A program made the translations under genes and the position numbers. Below are positions 15,598 to 23,843 of a DNA stretch of 64,000 bases, in pieces. How positions within the stretch are numbered: position 1 is the first letter of the stretch; each line of letters begins with the position of its first letter. Below the pieces are notes generated by a model, which saw nothing but the letters and a program-made list of their open reading frames with translations, made no database searches and was not told the DNA's origin. Source of the stretch: 40CM-2-70-7 sp035505915 (GTDB lineage Bacteria > Gemmatimonadota > Gemmatimonadetes > Gemmatimonadales > GWC2-71-9); contig DATJQI010000080.1 in the NCBI GenBank assembly GCA_035505915.1, positions 28,146 through 92,145 of the forward strand, in the 5' to 3' direction.

Positions 15598-15836
15598 TCC
15601 CGCCGCGGCCCCTTCTTGGGACGGAACTCGTCGTCCTCGTCGTCGTCGAACTCGTCGTCCAGATCGTCGTAGTCGTCGAGGTCGTCCCCATCCTCGTCGT
15701 CCCCATCCTCCTCGTCCAGCTCGTCGTCGAAGTCTTCGTCCAGGTCCTTATCCTCTTCGAAGTCTTCGAAATCGTCGTCGATGTCGTCGCCGCGACGCTT
15801 GAGCGACGTTCCCATCGACGTTGCCACGGACAGCAT
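15588..15836 (-). CDS. Extremely acidic small protein
   Basis: An 82-residue protein of which residues 17-70 are almost entirely Asp and Glu with scattered Leu, Phe and Tyr, closing with the basic tail FRPKKGPRRDWD. The DNA is a run of GAC/GAG/GAT codons, so slippage could vary its length. ATG 15836 with GGGGG five bases upstream was preferred; GTG 15842 is also possible. Its last ten bases overlap the start of the beta-helix gene in another frame. Such proteins may act as nucleic-acid mimics, cation buffers or assembly factors, but no function can be assigned. It could be a chance open frame, though the codon pattern and the translational overlap argue for a gene. Confidence 0.55.
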   Translation of the reverse strand: MLSVATSMGTSLKRRGDDIDDDFEDFEEDKDLDEDFDDELDEEDGDDEDGDDLDDYDDLDDEFDDDEDDEFRPKKGPRRDWD

Positions 15837-15877
15837 TGTCACCCCCGGCTGGTGTTGGATGTTGGCGTGAACGAGTA

Positions 15878-17725
15878 TCAGGACTCTTCGGCCCGCTTGT
15901 CCGCCCGGGCCTGCTTCTTCCGTTCGTTGGCGCCGAGCGCCCGCTTGCGCAGGCGGATGGACGACGGCGTCACTTCGATCAACTCGTCGTCCTCAATGTA
16001 CTCCAGCGCCAGCTCCAGCGTGATCAGCCGCGGCGGCTCCAGGATGATCATTTCGTCGGCCGCGGTGGTCCGCATGTTGGTCAGCTTCTTTTCCTTCGTG
16101 GGGTTCACGTCCATGTCGTCCGGACGCGCGTTCTCCGCCACGATCATCCCTTCGTACACCGGGTCGCCCGGCTTCACGAACATGGTGCCGCGTTCCTGAA
16201 GATTGAAGAGGGCGTATCCCACCGCCACCCCCTCCCGGTCCGCCACCATCACCCCCCGGCTCCGGCCCGACAGGGGGCCGGCCCACACGTCGTATTCCAG
16301 GAAGCGGTGATGGATGATTCCCGTTCCCCGCGTATCCGTCAAGAACTCCGACCGGTACCCCAGGAGCCCCCGGGCCGGGATCTTGAACCGCATCCGCACC
16401 GTGCCCACGCCGGGGTTTCGCATGTCCATGAGGGTGGCCCGCCGCGGCCCCAGCTTCTCCATCACCACCCCCAGGTACCCCTCGGGGCAGTCCACCATCA
16501 GCTCCTCGTAGGGCTCGAGCTGCTCGCCGTTCGGGCCCTCCCGGGGAATGATCCGGGGCCGGGAAACCTGGAACTCGTACCCTTCCCGCCGCATCGTCTC
16601 CATGAGAATGCCCAGGTGCAGCTCGCCGCGGCCGGACACCGTGAACGTGTAGGTGTTGTCGGTGTCCTCCACCCGGAGGGCGACGTTCCGCTCCAGCTCC
16701 TTGTAGAGCCGCTCCCGGACCTGCCGCGCGGTCACGAACTTCCCTTCGCGCCCCGCGAACGGCGAGTTGTTCACCAGCATGTCCACCGAGATCGTGGGCT
16801 CTTCCACCGCGATGCCCTGGAGCCGCTCGAGGTGATCGGGAGCGGTGACCGACTTCCCGATCTCGACCCCGGCCAGTCCCGACAGGGCCACGATCTCCCC
16901 CGCCTCCGCCTCGTTCACTTCCTTCCGCTCGAGACCCTCGAAGGCGAAGAGCTTCACCACCCGCGCCTGCTCGTACGGACCGTCCGACACCGGCCCGGGC
17001 TCCCCCAGGGGAAGTACGGCCACGGTGTCCCCGACGTGGAGTCTCCCGCGCTCGATCCGGCCGATCCCGATCCGCCCGAGGTAGGACGAATAGTCGAGCG
17101 TGGAGATCAGCATCTGGAACGGGCCGTCGGCGTTCGCCTGGGGAGCGGGAATGGTGTCCAGGATGGTCCGGAACAGGGGCTCGAGGGTCGTGCCCGGGTC
17201 CTTCAGTTCGAAGGTCGCGGTGCCCGCGCGGCTCGACGTATAGAGGAAGGGGCAGTTGAACTGCTCCTGGGTGGCCTCGAGGTCCAGAAACAGCTCCAGC
17301 ACCTCGTCATGCACCCGCATCGGCTCGGCGTCCTGGCGGTCGATCTTGTTGACGAGCACGATGGGACGGAGGCCCAGCGCCAGCGCCTTCCCCGCCACGA
17401 ACCGGGTCTGCGGCATCGGACCTTCCGCCGCGTCCACCAGCAAGAGGAAGCCGTCCACCATCCGGAGGATCCGCTCGACTTCACCGCCGAAATCGGCGTG
17501 TCCGGGGGTGTCCACGATGTTGATCTTCGTGTCCCCCCAGCGGACCGACGTGTTCTTCGCGAGGATCGTGATGCCGCGCTCGCGCTCGAGGGGATTCGAA
17601 TCCATCACGCGCTCCGCCACCTGCTGATTGGCGCGGAAGACGCCCGCCTGGCGAAGCATCTGGTCGACCAGCGTGGTCTTCCCGTGGTCGACGTGGGCGA
17701 TGATGGCGATGTTGCGGATTGCCAA
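15878..17725 (-). CDS. typA: Ribosome-associated GTPase TypA/BipA
   Basis: A 615-residue translational GTPase. G motifs are AHVDHGKTTLVDQML (G1), RERGITI (G2), DTPGHADF (G3) and VNKIDRQDAE (G4); the EF-G-like domains and the TypA-specific C-terminal region follow (GYRSEFLTDTRGTGII, FNLQERGTMFVKPGDPVYEG). It binds ribosomes and helps 50S assembly and stress adaptation. The TTG at 17725 gives LAIRNIAIIAHVDHG, the family's usual N-terminus and length; an upstream ATG would add 23 unconserved residues. A promoter lies about 40 bases upstream. It is adjacent to, and convergent with nothing: the preceding CDF gene reads in the same direction. Confidence 0.96.
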   Translation of the reverse strand: MAIRNIAIIAHVDHGKTTLVDQMLRQAGVFRANQQVAERVMDSNPLERERGITILAKNTSVRWGDTKINIVDTPGHADFGGEVERILRMVDGFLLLVDAAEGPMPQTRFVAGKALALGLRPIVLVNKIDRQDAEPMRVHDEVLELFLDLEATQEQFNCPFLYTSSRAGTATFELKDPGTTLEPLFRTILDTIPAPQANADGPFQMLISTLDYSSYLGRIGIGRIERGRLHVGDTVAVLPLGEPGPVSDGPYEQARVVKLFAFEGLERKEVNEAEAGEIVALSGLAGVEIGKSVTAPDHLERLQGIAVEEPTISVDMLVNNSPFAGREGKFVTARQVRERLYKELERNVALRVEDTDNTYTFTVSGRGELHLGILMETMRREGYEFQVSRPRIIPREGPNGEQLEPYEELMVDCPEGYLGVVMEKLGPRRATLMDMRNPGVGTVRMRFKIPARGLLGYRSEFLTDTRGTGIIHHRFLEYDVWAGPLSGRSRGVMVADREGVAVGYALFNLQERGTMFVKPGDPVYEGMIVAENARPDDMDVNPTKEKKLTNMRTTAADEMIILEPPRLITLELALEYIEDDELIEVTPSSIRLRKRALGANERKKQARADKRAEES

Positions 17726-17764
17726 GGAATTGCGTCCTGAGTGGGGGCCGGTTTCGAGGGGGGC

Positions 17765-17794
17765 AGTATAAGGGGGGAGAACTGACAAAAACAA
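17765..17794 (-). promoter_or_regulatory. typA promoter
   Basis: On the minus strand TTGTTT (17794-17789) and TATACT (17770-17765) are separated by 18 bases. The expected start near 17758 gives a leader of about 33 bases before the TTG, with AGGA in it. The -35 abuts a heptamer repeat. Confidence 0.55.
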
Positions 17795-17860
17795 GCGGGA
17801 GAGGGAAGCGGGAAGTGGGAGGAGCCACGCTTCCCTTGTCCCGCTTCCCCTTTCCCCCCA
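17794..17860. repeat. Heptamer repeat between the CDF gene and typA
   Basis: The left arm has AGCGGGA, a six-base GAGGGA, AGCGGGA and AGTGGGA (17794-17820); the right arm has TCCCTTG, TCCCGCT, TCCCCTT and TCCCCCC (17832-17859). The arms are complementary in the purine/pyrimidine sense with several mismatches. It lies immediately beyond the CDF stop codon and could form a transcript-ending stem. Confidence 0.75.
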
Positions 17861-17861
17861 C

Positions 17862-18761
17862 TCAGCAGGTCGGATCCTTCTCCATCTGCACCGTCACGTG
17901 CCGGATCTTGAGCTTCGCCATCCGCTCCTGCACTTCCTCGAGGACCCGCTGGTTGTCGGCGGGGTTCCGCACCACCAGGTGCCCGCTCATCGCCACCACG
18001 CCGCTCGTCACGGTCCAGACGTGGAGGTCGTGGACCGAGGTCACGCCGGACACGCTCGCGATCTGATCGTGCACGTGGGAGAGGGAGATGTGGGACGGCG
18101 TGGCCTCGAGCAGGACATCCACGCTCTCCTTCACCAGCCGGAGGGAGCTGCCGACGATCAGCAGGCCGATGCCCACCGAGATGAGGGGGTCGGCGAGCGT
18201 CCAGCCGGTGGCCAGCACCACGAGGCCCGCGACGATGGCGCCCACGGAGCCCAGCACGTCCGACAGGACGTGGAGATAGGCGCCGCGCTGATTGAGTGAA
18301 TGATCGTGCCCGTGATGCAGGATCCTGGCGCTCAGCAGATTCGCGGCCAGGCCGACACTCGCGATGCCGATCAGGATCCCGACCTGGATCCTCGGCGGAG
18401 CGGCGAACCGTCGGAACGCCTCGACGCCGATCCCCACCGCGATGGCGAGCAGGACCGCCCCGTTGACGAACGCGGCGAAGATCTCGAGCCGCAGGAGGCC
18501 GAAGGTCCGTTCGGCGGTCGCCGGGCGCTGCGCCAGGCGCGCGACGACGACCGCCAATCCGAGCGCCGCGACGTCGGCGAGCATGTGCCCGGCATCGGCC
18601 AGCAGCGCCAGGGAGTGCGACGCCCAGCCACCCACCGCCTCCGCCACCATCACCGCCGCCGTGAGGCCCAGCACCCACCCCATGCGCCGGGCGCTCTCGT
18701 GGCGGTTCGGAGCCTGGTGCACGCAGGTGGCGTCGATGGGAAGCGTGGTGGGCGCGGCCAT
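17862..18761 (-). CDS. Cation diffusion facilitator (ZitB/CzcD-like)
   Basis: A 299-residue CDF metal/proton antiporter with six predicted membrane helices. HSLALLADAGHMLADVAALG carries the family HxxxD site in helix 2 and YLHVLSDVLGSVGAIVAGLV the second HxxxD in helix 5. The loop between helices 4 and 5 is short but His-rich (HHGHDHSL), as in zinc exporters. The cytoplasmic C-terminal ferredoxin-like domain covers about residues 215-290 (SHVHDQIASVSGVTSVHDLH). Most relatives export Zn2+ with some Cd2+ or Co2+. ATG 18761 lies nine bases after TATATT, and the gene is divergent from the CNNM protein across only 30 bases. Confidence 0.94.
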   Translation of the reverse strand: MAAPTTLPIDATCVHQAPNRHESARRMGWVLGLTAAVMVAEAVGGWASHSLALLADAGHMLADVAALGLAVVVARLAQRPATAERTFGLLRLEIFAAFVNGAVLLAIAVGIGVEAFRRFAAPPRIQVGILIGIASVGLAANLLSARILHHGHDHSLNQRGAYLHVLSDVLGSVGAIVAGLVVLATGWTLADPLISVGIGLLIVGSSLRLVKESVDVLLEATPSHISLSHVHDQIASVSGVTSVHDLHVWTVTSGVVAMSGHLVVRNPADNQRVLEEVQERMAKLKIRHVTVQMEKDPTC

Positions 18762-18770
18762 TCCCGAAAC

Positions 18771-18778
18771 AATATAGC
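18771..18778. promoter_or_regulatory. Overlapping divergent -10 elements
   Basis: AATATAGC holds TATATT on the minus strand, nine bases from the CDF ATG, and TATAGC on the plus strand, 13 bases from the CNNM ATG. The whole intergenic gap is 30 bases, so the two genes must share this site and both messages would be leaderless or nearly so. Confidence 0.45.
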
Positions 18779-18791
18779 TTTGGCGCCGAAT

Positions 18792-20114
18792 ATGCCGGAT
18801 TCCGTCTTCTCCACGCTCGGCTTCCGCCTCGCCGCGGTCCTGGGGCTGGTGCTGGCGAACGCCTTTTTCGTCGCCGCCGAGTTCGCGCTGGTGGCGTCCC
18901 GCCGCACGCGCATCGACGCCATGATCCAGGCGGGAGACGCCCGGGCCCGCGCGGTGAAACAGGCGCTGCAGTCTCTCGACCGCACCATCTCGGGCACGCA
19001 GCTCGGCATCACGCTGGCGAGCCTGGGGTTGGGATGGATCGGCGAGCCCGCGCTCGCCGACGTCCTCGCGGCGCTCTTTGCCACGTTGCCGCACCCCCTG
19101 GACGTCATCGCGACGCACAGCGTGGCGGTGACCGTCGCGTTCGTCCTGATCACCTTCCTCCACATCGTCCTCGGCGAGCTGGCGCCCAAGGGCCTGGCCC
19201 TGATTCATCCGGAACAGACCAGCCGCTGGCTGACCGGGCCGCTGATGGTCTTCACCCGGGCCACCAATCCCTTCATCTGGCTCCTCCGCAACTCCGCCAA
19301 CGGCATCCTCCGGGTGCTCGGCGCCCGGCGCCCCTCGGAGCGCGAGCGCGTACACTCGCCGGAGGAGATCCTGATGCTGGTCGAGCAGAGCGGACGGACC
19401 GGGGGACTCGACCCCGAGGACGCCCGGCTCATCGAAGGCGTGTTCGAGTTCAGCGAGAAGAACGCGCGCGAGGTGATGACGCCGCGGACCGAGATCGTCG
19501 CCCTTCCCGCCGACGCCACCGTCGAGGCCGCGGCCGACACCGTGGCGAAGGCCGGGCGCTCCCGGTACCCGGTGATGGGCGAGTCGCTCGACGACATCGT
19601 GGGCGTGGTCCATGCCAAGGACATCCTGCGGGCGCTGCGGGCCGGCGGGCACGAGCCCGTCTCGTCCGTGGCCCGGCCGGCCTTCTTCGTCCCCGGCACC
19701 CGCGAGGTCGAGGACGTTCTCTCCGACATGAAGCGGAAGAAGGTCCACCTCGCCGTGGTGCTGGACGAGTTCGGCGGGACGGCGGGGCTGGTGACGATGG
19801 AGGACCTGCTGGAGGAGATCGTCGGGCAGATCTACGACGAGTACGACCGCTCGGAGCCCGCGCCCGCCGAGCCGGCCTCGGGGACGGCGCCGGTCCTGCC
19901 GGGCTCGACTCCCATCGCGGACGTCAACGACCGGTACGGCCTGTCACTCGATCCCGGCGACTACACCACCATCGGCGGCCTCGTGTTCGGGGCGCTGGGG
20001 CGCCTGCCGAAGCCCGGAGACCAGGTGCGGCTGCCCGGCGCCACCTTCGAAATCGTCGCGATGGAGGGGCGCCGGGTGGGCCGGCTCCGTCTCCTCCCCG
20101 CCGCCAAGCCCTAG
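18792..20114 (+). CDS. CNNM/CBS-domain membrane protein (HlyC/CorC family)
   Basis: A 440-residue protein. Residues 1-200 are a CNNM (DUF21) membrane domain with three to four helices (RLAAVLGLVLANAFFVAAEF, GTQLGITLASLGLGWIGEPA, HIVLGELAPKGLAL). Two CBS domains follow (about 225-345; AREVMTPRTEIVALPADATV and HLAVVLDEFGGTAGLVTMED), then a linker and a CorC_HlyC domain (345-440; SLDPGDYTTIGGLVFGALGR). Relatives regulate or carry out Mg2+ or Na+ export; hemolysin is a historical name. It is divergent from the CDF exporter, suggesting a shared role in ion homeostasis. The stop shares CTAG with pdxA. Confidence 0.94.
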   Translation: MPDSVFSTLGFRLAAVLGLVLANAFFVAAEFALVASRRTRIDAMIQAGDARARAVKQALQSLDRTISGTQLGITLASLGLGWIGEPALADVLAALFATLPHPLDVIATHSVAVTVAFVLITFLHIVLGELAPKGLALIHPEQTSRWLTGPLMVFTRATNPFIWLLRNSANGILRVLGARRPSERERVHSPEEILMLVEQSGRTGGLDPEDARLIEGVFEFSEKNAREVMTPRTEIVALPADATVEAAADTVAKAGRSRYPVMGESLDDIVGVVHAKDILRALRAGGHEPVSSVARPAFFVPGTREVEDVLSDMKRKKVHLAVVLDEFGGTAGLVTMEDLLEEIVGQIYDEYDRSEPAPAEPASGTAPVLPGSTPIADVNDRYGLSLDPGDYTTIGGLVFGALGRLPKPGDQVRLPGATFEIVAMEGRRVGRLRLLPAAKP

Positions 20115-21019
20115 CGCCGCGCCAGCCGCGCCGCCAGCTCGAGCGCGGCGCGCATGGAGCCCGGATCGGCCGTTCCGGTGCCCGCGATGTCGAAGGCCGT
20201 GCCGTGATCGGGCGAGGTCCGGACGAACGGAAGCCCGAGCGTCACGTTCACCCCGCTCCCGAACCCCGCGACCTTCACCGCCGTCATGCCCACGTCGTGA
20301 TAGGGCGCGAGCACCGCGTCGAATTCCCCGCGCAGGCCCCGCACGAACACGGTATCGGCGGGCAGCGGGCCCGCGGCCCCGAGCCGGGCGGCGGCCGGCG
20401 CGAGGATCCGCTGGTCCTCGTCTCCGAACAGCCCGCCTTCGCCGGCGTGGGGGTTGAGCGCGCAGAGGGCGATGCGCGGCTCGCCGATCCCGAAGCGCTC
20501 GACGAGCGCCGCCCGGACCACGCCGCCGACGTGGACCACGCGCTCGGTCGTGATGCGGGCCAGCGCTTCCCGGAGCGGGAGATGCGTGGTCACGAGCGCG
20601 ACCCGGAGCGCGCCGGTGACCAGCATCATCACCGTGTCCACCCCGCCGGCGAGGGCGCCGAGGAACTCGGTGACGCCGGGGTAGCGGTATCCGGCGCGGT
20701 GCAGCGCGGCCTTGTGCACGGGCGCCGTGACGACCCCATCCACCTCGCCGGCGCGCGCCAGCCAGACCGCCCGCTCGATGGATCGGGCGGCAAGCCGCCC
20801 CGCCGTGAGCACCCGCTCGGGGTCGCTCCCCTCCCCGGTTCCCAATCCCCAATCCCCCACGCCGAGCCGGGACCGCGCGGGGATGCGGGACAGGAGGTCG
20901 TCGGGACCGACCAGCACGACGTCGGCGGCGAGCGGGCCGGCGGCCAGCGCACCGGCGGTGACTTCAGGACCGATCCCCCGGGGGTCACCCAGGGTGACGG
21001 CCAGCCGGGGACGGGACAG
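20111..21019 (-). CDS. pdxA: 4-hydroxythreonine-4-phosphate dehydrogenase
   Basis: PdxA of about 302 residues, the NAD-dependent step before ring closure in the deoxyxylulose-5-phosphate-dependent pyridoxal phosphate pathway. Motifs are RPRLAVTLGDPRGIGPEV at the N-terminus, VTAPVHKAALHRAGY, LVTTHLPLREALARI, LNPHAGEGGLFGDED and LPFVRTSPDHGTAFDIAGTG; the His and Asp metal ligands are present. No ATG, GTG or TTG precedes GDPRGIGPE in frame; the best start is CTG 21019 (LSRPRLAV), 13 bases after the stop of the SurA-like gene. A heptamer array encodes a short GDWGLGT stretch in a variable region (about residue 60). The surA-pdxA order matches that in many proteobacteria. Confidence 0.93.
   Translation of the reverse strand: MSRPRLAVTLGDPRGIGPEVTAGALAAGPLAADVVLVGPDDLLSRIPARSRLGVGDWGLGTGEGSDPERVLTAGRLAARSIERAVWLARAGEVDGVVTAPVHKAALHRAGYRYPGVTEFLGALAGGVDTVMMLVTGALRVALVTTHLPLREALARITTERVVHVGGVVRAALVERFGIGEPRIALCALNPHAGEGGLFGDEDQRILAPAAARLGAAGPLPADTVFVRGLRGEFDAVLAPYHDVGMTAVKVAGFGSGVNVTLGLPFVRTSPDHGTAFDIAGTGTADPGSMRAALELAARLARR
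20839..20859. repeat. Three heptamers inside pdxA
   Basis: TTCCCAA, TCCCCAA and TCCCCCA follow one another with a 7-base step; on the coding strand they give GVGDWGLGTG. Only one arm is present. The unit differs from the GAACGCG family, showing that the 7-base architecture rather than one sequence recurs. Confidence 0.65.
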
Positions 21020-21032
21020 GGCGGGCGGGGGG

Positions 21033-22349
21033 CTAGTTGCGGACGTCGACGTAAGTCGCGCGCCGGAGCCCGTCGACGTAGTGAGCTTCGGCGAGGTCCT
21101 GGGAAACCCGCGTCTTGATCTGGTCCTTGACGTCCTCGAAGGCGACGTCGCCCTCGGGCTGGCGTCCGGTCACGTCGATCACCGCGAACTTGGGCTTCGC
21201 GGTGTTCGCGCCGATGACCAGGACCGGCTTCAGTCCCAGCGTCGTATCCTGGGTGAACAGCTGGGTGTATTCCGGCGCCAGCGGGGACTGCGCGAGCGGG
21301 ATGTTCTCGACCAGCTTCATCTCGTCCGGGTCCGCGTAGTGCGCGGCGAGCGTGTCGAAGGACGCCCCCGCGGCCCAGGCGGCCGCGACCGAGTCGGCCG
21401 ATTTGCGGGCCAGCGCCACCTGCGCCGGCGTCACCACCGGGATGATGAGGATGTGCCGCGCCAGGATCTCGGCCGGCTGCACCCGCTCCACCTGGATGAT
21501 GTGGAAGCCGAACTGCGTCTCCACCACGGGCGACACGTCGCCGGGGCGGAGCTTGAACGCCGCGTCTTCGAACGGCCGGACCATCTGCCCGCGCCGGAAC
21601 CAGCCGAGCTCGCCGCCCTGCACGGCTGAGACGCTGTCCGCCGAGAAGCGGCGGGCCAGGGTCGCGAAGTCGGCGCCCGCCCGGAGGAGCGCGAGCAGCG
21701 AGTCCGCCGTGTGCAGGGCGGCGGCGCGCGCCATCGAGTCGGGCTTCGGCACGATCACGATCTGGCGGTACGAGACGTTGGCCGGGCGCTTCCCCACTTC
21801 GGCCCTGTGCTCCTGCCAGAAGGCCTGCATCTGGGCATCGGTCGGGGGAATGGGACGGAGCTTGTCGTTCTGGCGCATGGTCTCGAGCAGCCGGGACACC
21901 AGGATCTGGCGCCGCTGATCTTCGGCGAGCTTCCGCCGCCACTCCTCTTCGGTCTTGAAGCCGACGAGGTGGAGCTGGCGGATGAACTCGTTCGGATCGG
22001 GGATCTGGGTGTGGACGTTCTTCACCTGCTGGGCGACCTGATCCTGCACTTCCTGGTCCGTGATCTTGATGGTCGTGTCGCGGAGCGCCTGCTGCACCTC
22101 GAGCTCTTCGTTGATCATCAGGTTCAGGACCCGGCGCCGCAGCGCCACCCGCCCCGCGGAGTCGTCCGGGAGCTTCTGGCCGGCCTGCTGCGCCACCAGG
22201 AGCCGCTCCTCGACTTCGGAGGCCAGGATGGGGCGATCTCCGACCACCGCGACGATGCGGTCCACCGGCACCATCGCCTGCGCGGCGGCGAGCGCCGCCG
22301 GCAGGAGCGTCAGCGCCGCGAGCACCCGCGCCGCGCGGGAGCCGATCAC
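21033..22349 (-). CDS. Periplasmic peptidyl-prolyl isomerase (SurA-like)
   Basis: A 438-residue protein with a signal peptide (SRAARVLAALTLLPAALAAA) followed by AMVPVDRIVAVVGDRPILAS, the SurA N-terminal strand. A helical chaperone domain (about 30-170; ELEVQQALRDTTIKITDQEV) precedes a parvulin domain (about 170-270; VSYRQIVIVPKPDS, FSADSVSAVQGGELGWFRRG, FGFHIIQVERVQPAE) and a second, more diverged one (ARHILIIPVVTPAQ onward). SurA helps outer-membrane proteins fold. GTG 22349 was chosen because it begins the signal peptide and follows GGGGAG; the previous gene's stop is one base away. It is followed by pdxA, as in the classical surA-pdxA order. Confidence 0.9.
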   Translation of the reverse strand: MIGSRAARVLAALTLLPAALAAAQAMVPVDRIVAVVGDRPILASEVEERLLVAQQAGQKLPDDSAGRVALRRRVLNLMINEELEVQQALRDTTIKITDQEVQDQVAQQVKNVHTQIPDPNEFIRQLHLVGFKTEEEWRRKLAEDQRRQILVSRLLETMRQNDKLRPIPPTDAQMQAFWQEHRAEVGKRPANVSYRQIVIVPKPDSMARAAALHTADSLLALLRAGADFATLARRFSADSVSAVQGGELGWFRRGQMVRPFEDAAFKLRPGDVSPVVETQFGFHIIQVERVQPAEILARHILIIPVVTPAQVALARKSADSVAAAWAAGASFDTLAAHYADPDEMKLVENIPLAQSPLAPEYTQLFTQDTTLGLKPVLVIGANTAKPKFAVIDVTGRQPEGDVAFEDVKDQIKTRVSQDLAEAHYVDGLRRATYVDVRN

Positions 22350-22350
22350 G

Positions 22351-23835
22351 TTACCGTGCTCCCCGGGGCTGGCTGGGAGACCCGGTGGCCGGAGCGGCGC
22401 CGCCGGGAACGGGAGCCGGTCCGGGTGCCGGCCGCATCGGAGGCTGACCCCCCGTGCCCGGTCCCGACGCGCCGCCCCCCGCCGCCACACGGTTCGCCTG
22501 CGCCTGTTCGGTGGCGCGCTGGACGCCGGCCGGGCTGATGTTCCAGTCGCCGCCGGTCCGCAGGGCCACCGCCAGGAAGGGCGGGACGCCGAAGAACCCG
22601 CGCCGCCGGTTCACCACGTCGTCGAGGTACCGGTTCACCCGCGCCGCGGCGAATTGCGCCCGGGCGGCGGGCGTCGCGCCGGAGTCCTTCAGCATCTGCG
22701 GGGTGATCTGCAGCGCGGCTTCGAGGTTCGCGAGGTTCGTGTCGTACGCCGCCTTCAGCTGCGCCCAGTCGTCCGCCGTGAGGCCGGCCTTCGCGGAGTC
22801 GGCCTGCTGCAGCAGGATGTCCCGCGTCGACAGCGTCTCGAGGACCTTGGTCATCTGCGCGTCGGTCGCGCCCGGGATGGACCCGGCCATCTTGGGGTCG
22901 AGGGCCCGGAGCCAGCGCGCCAGGTCGCTGACGCGGAACGCCCCGCCGTCGTAGGTCACGAGCTTGTCGTGGTTCCCGTCGGCGGCGTCCACGTCCTGGA
23001 GCGCGCTCCGGGTGGTGGCCACCGCGCCCGCGACGACGGTGAGGTGCCGCAGGCCGCGCAGGCGGGCGATGTAGGCCGAGTCGAAGTTCTCCTCGATACC
23101 CTGCTGCACGCCGAGCGCGAACGAGTCGCGGATTTCGGACAGGGGCGGCCGGCGGATGATGTGGAATCCGAACGGGCTCTGAATCACGCCGCTCATCTGC
23201 CCGGGCGCGAGCTTCCAGGCTTCGGCCTCGAACGGCCCCACGAAGTGCCCGCGGGGCCACACACCCAGGAATCCGCCCTCGGCCTTGGAGCCGTCCTCGG
23301 AGTACTTGCGCGCCAGCTCGGCGAAGTTCGCGCCGTGGGAGGCCTGCAGCTGCCGCCAGACGCCCTCGAGGCGGGCGTGGATGCCGTCGACGACGGGCGG
23401 GGAGGCGTTGGCCCCCACCTGCATGAGGATGTGCTGGAAGGCGCGGAGGTCCCCCGCGTTGTAGGCCGAGTCGACCTGGGCGGCGGACAGCGTGGACCGG
23501 CCGGCGATCAGCCGCTGGCGGAAGTGATCCCACTTCATCTGGGACACCGCGGGCCACATCGCCTCGAGCACCAGAGCGGAGTCGTCGAGGGAGCGCGGAC
23601 CGGCCAGGGTCGTGGCGAAGAGCGTGTAGTCCACCCACATGCCGGCCATCCGGGACAGGTTGTCGCTCTGCAGCGGCATGCCCTTCACGGAGCTGGCCCA
23701 GGTGGCCAGCTGGTCGGCGTCGAGGGACTGGCCCGCGGCGGTCGCGGCGGCGTCGGCGTGCGCGGAGAAGGCCTCACGCAGGGCCCCGCAGGCCGCGAGG
23801 GGAAGAACGATGAGCATCGCACCCAACCTGCGCAT
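22351..23835 (-). CDS. Parvulin-type isomerase lipoprotein
   Basis: A 494-residue protein starting MRRLGAMLIVLPLAACGA, with lipobox LAAC (Cys at 16). One parvulin domain is clear around residues 130-240: AFQHILMQVGANASP, FAELARKYSEDGSKAEGGFL, and QSPFGFHIIRRPPLSE. The rest is helical and unassigned, with a Pro/Gly/Ala-rich C-terminus of about 60 residues that looks disordered. It likely assists folding of envelope proteins together with the SurA-like protein encoded next, whose start is one base after its stop. Eight bases separate it from mfd. Confidence 0.88.
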   Translation of the reverse strand: MRRLGAMLIVLPLAACGALREAFSAHADAAATAAGQSLDADQLATWASSVKGMPLQSDNLSRMAGMWVDYTLFATTLAGPRSLDDSALVLEAMWPAVSQMKWDHFRQRLIAGRSTLSAAQVDSAYNAGDLRAFQHILMQVGANASPPVVDGIHARLEGVWRQLQASHGANFAELARKYSEDGSKAEGGFLGVWPRGHFVGPFEAEAWKLAPGQMSGVIQSPFGFHIIRRPPLSEIRDSFALGVQQGIEENFDSAYIARLRGLRHLTVVAGAVATTRSALQDVDAADGNHDKLVTYDGGAFRVSDLARWLRALDPKMAGSIPGATDAQMTKVLETLSTRDILLQQADSAKAGLTADDWAQLKAAYDTNLANLEAALQITPQMLKDSGATPAARAQFAAARVNRYLDDVVNRRRGFFGVPPFLAVALRTGGDWNISPAGVQRATEQAQANRVAAGGGASGPGTGGQPPMRPAPGPAPVPGGAAPATGSPSQPRGAR

Positions 23836-23843
23836 TCCGTCTC

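Noticed and set aside
17726..17794. A 23-residue upstream extension of TypA
   Set aside because: Those codons fall in and around the promoter (TATACT at 17765-17770) and are not conserved; TTG 17725 gives the standard N-terminus.
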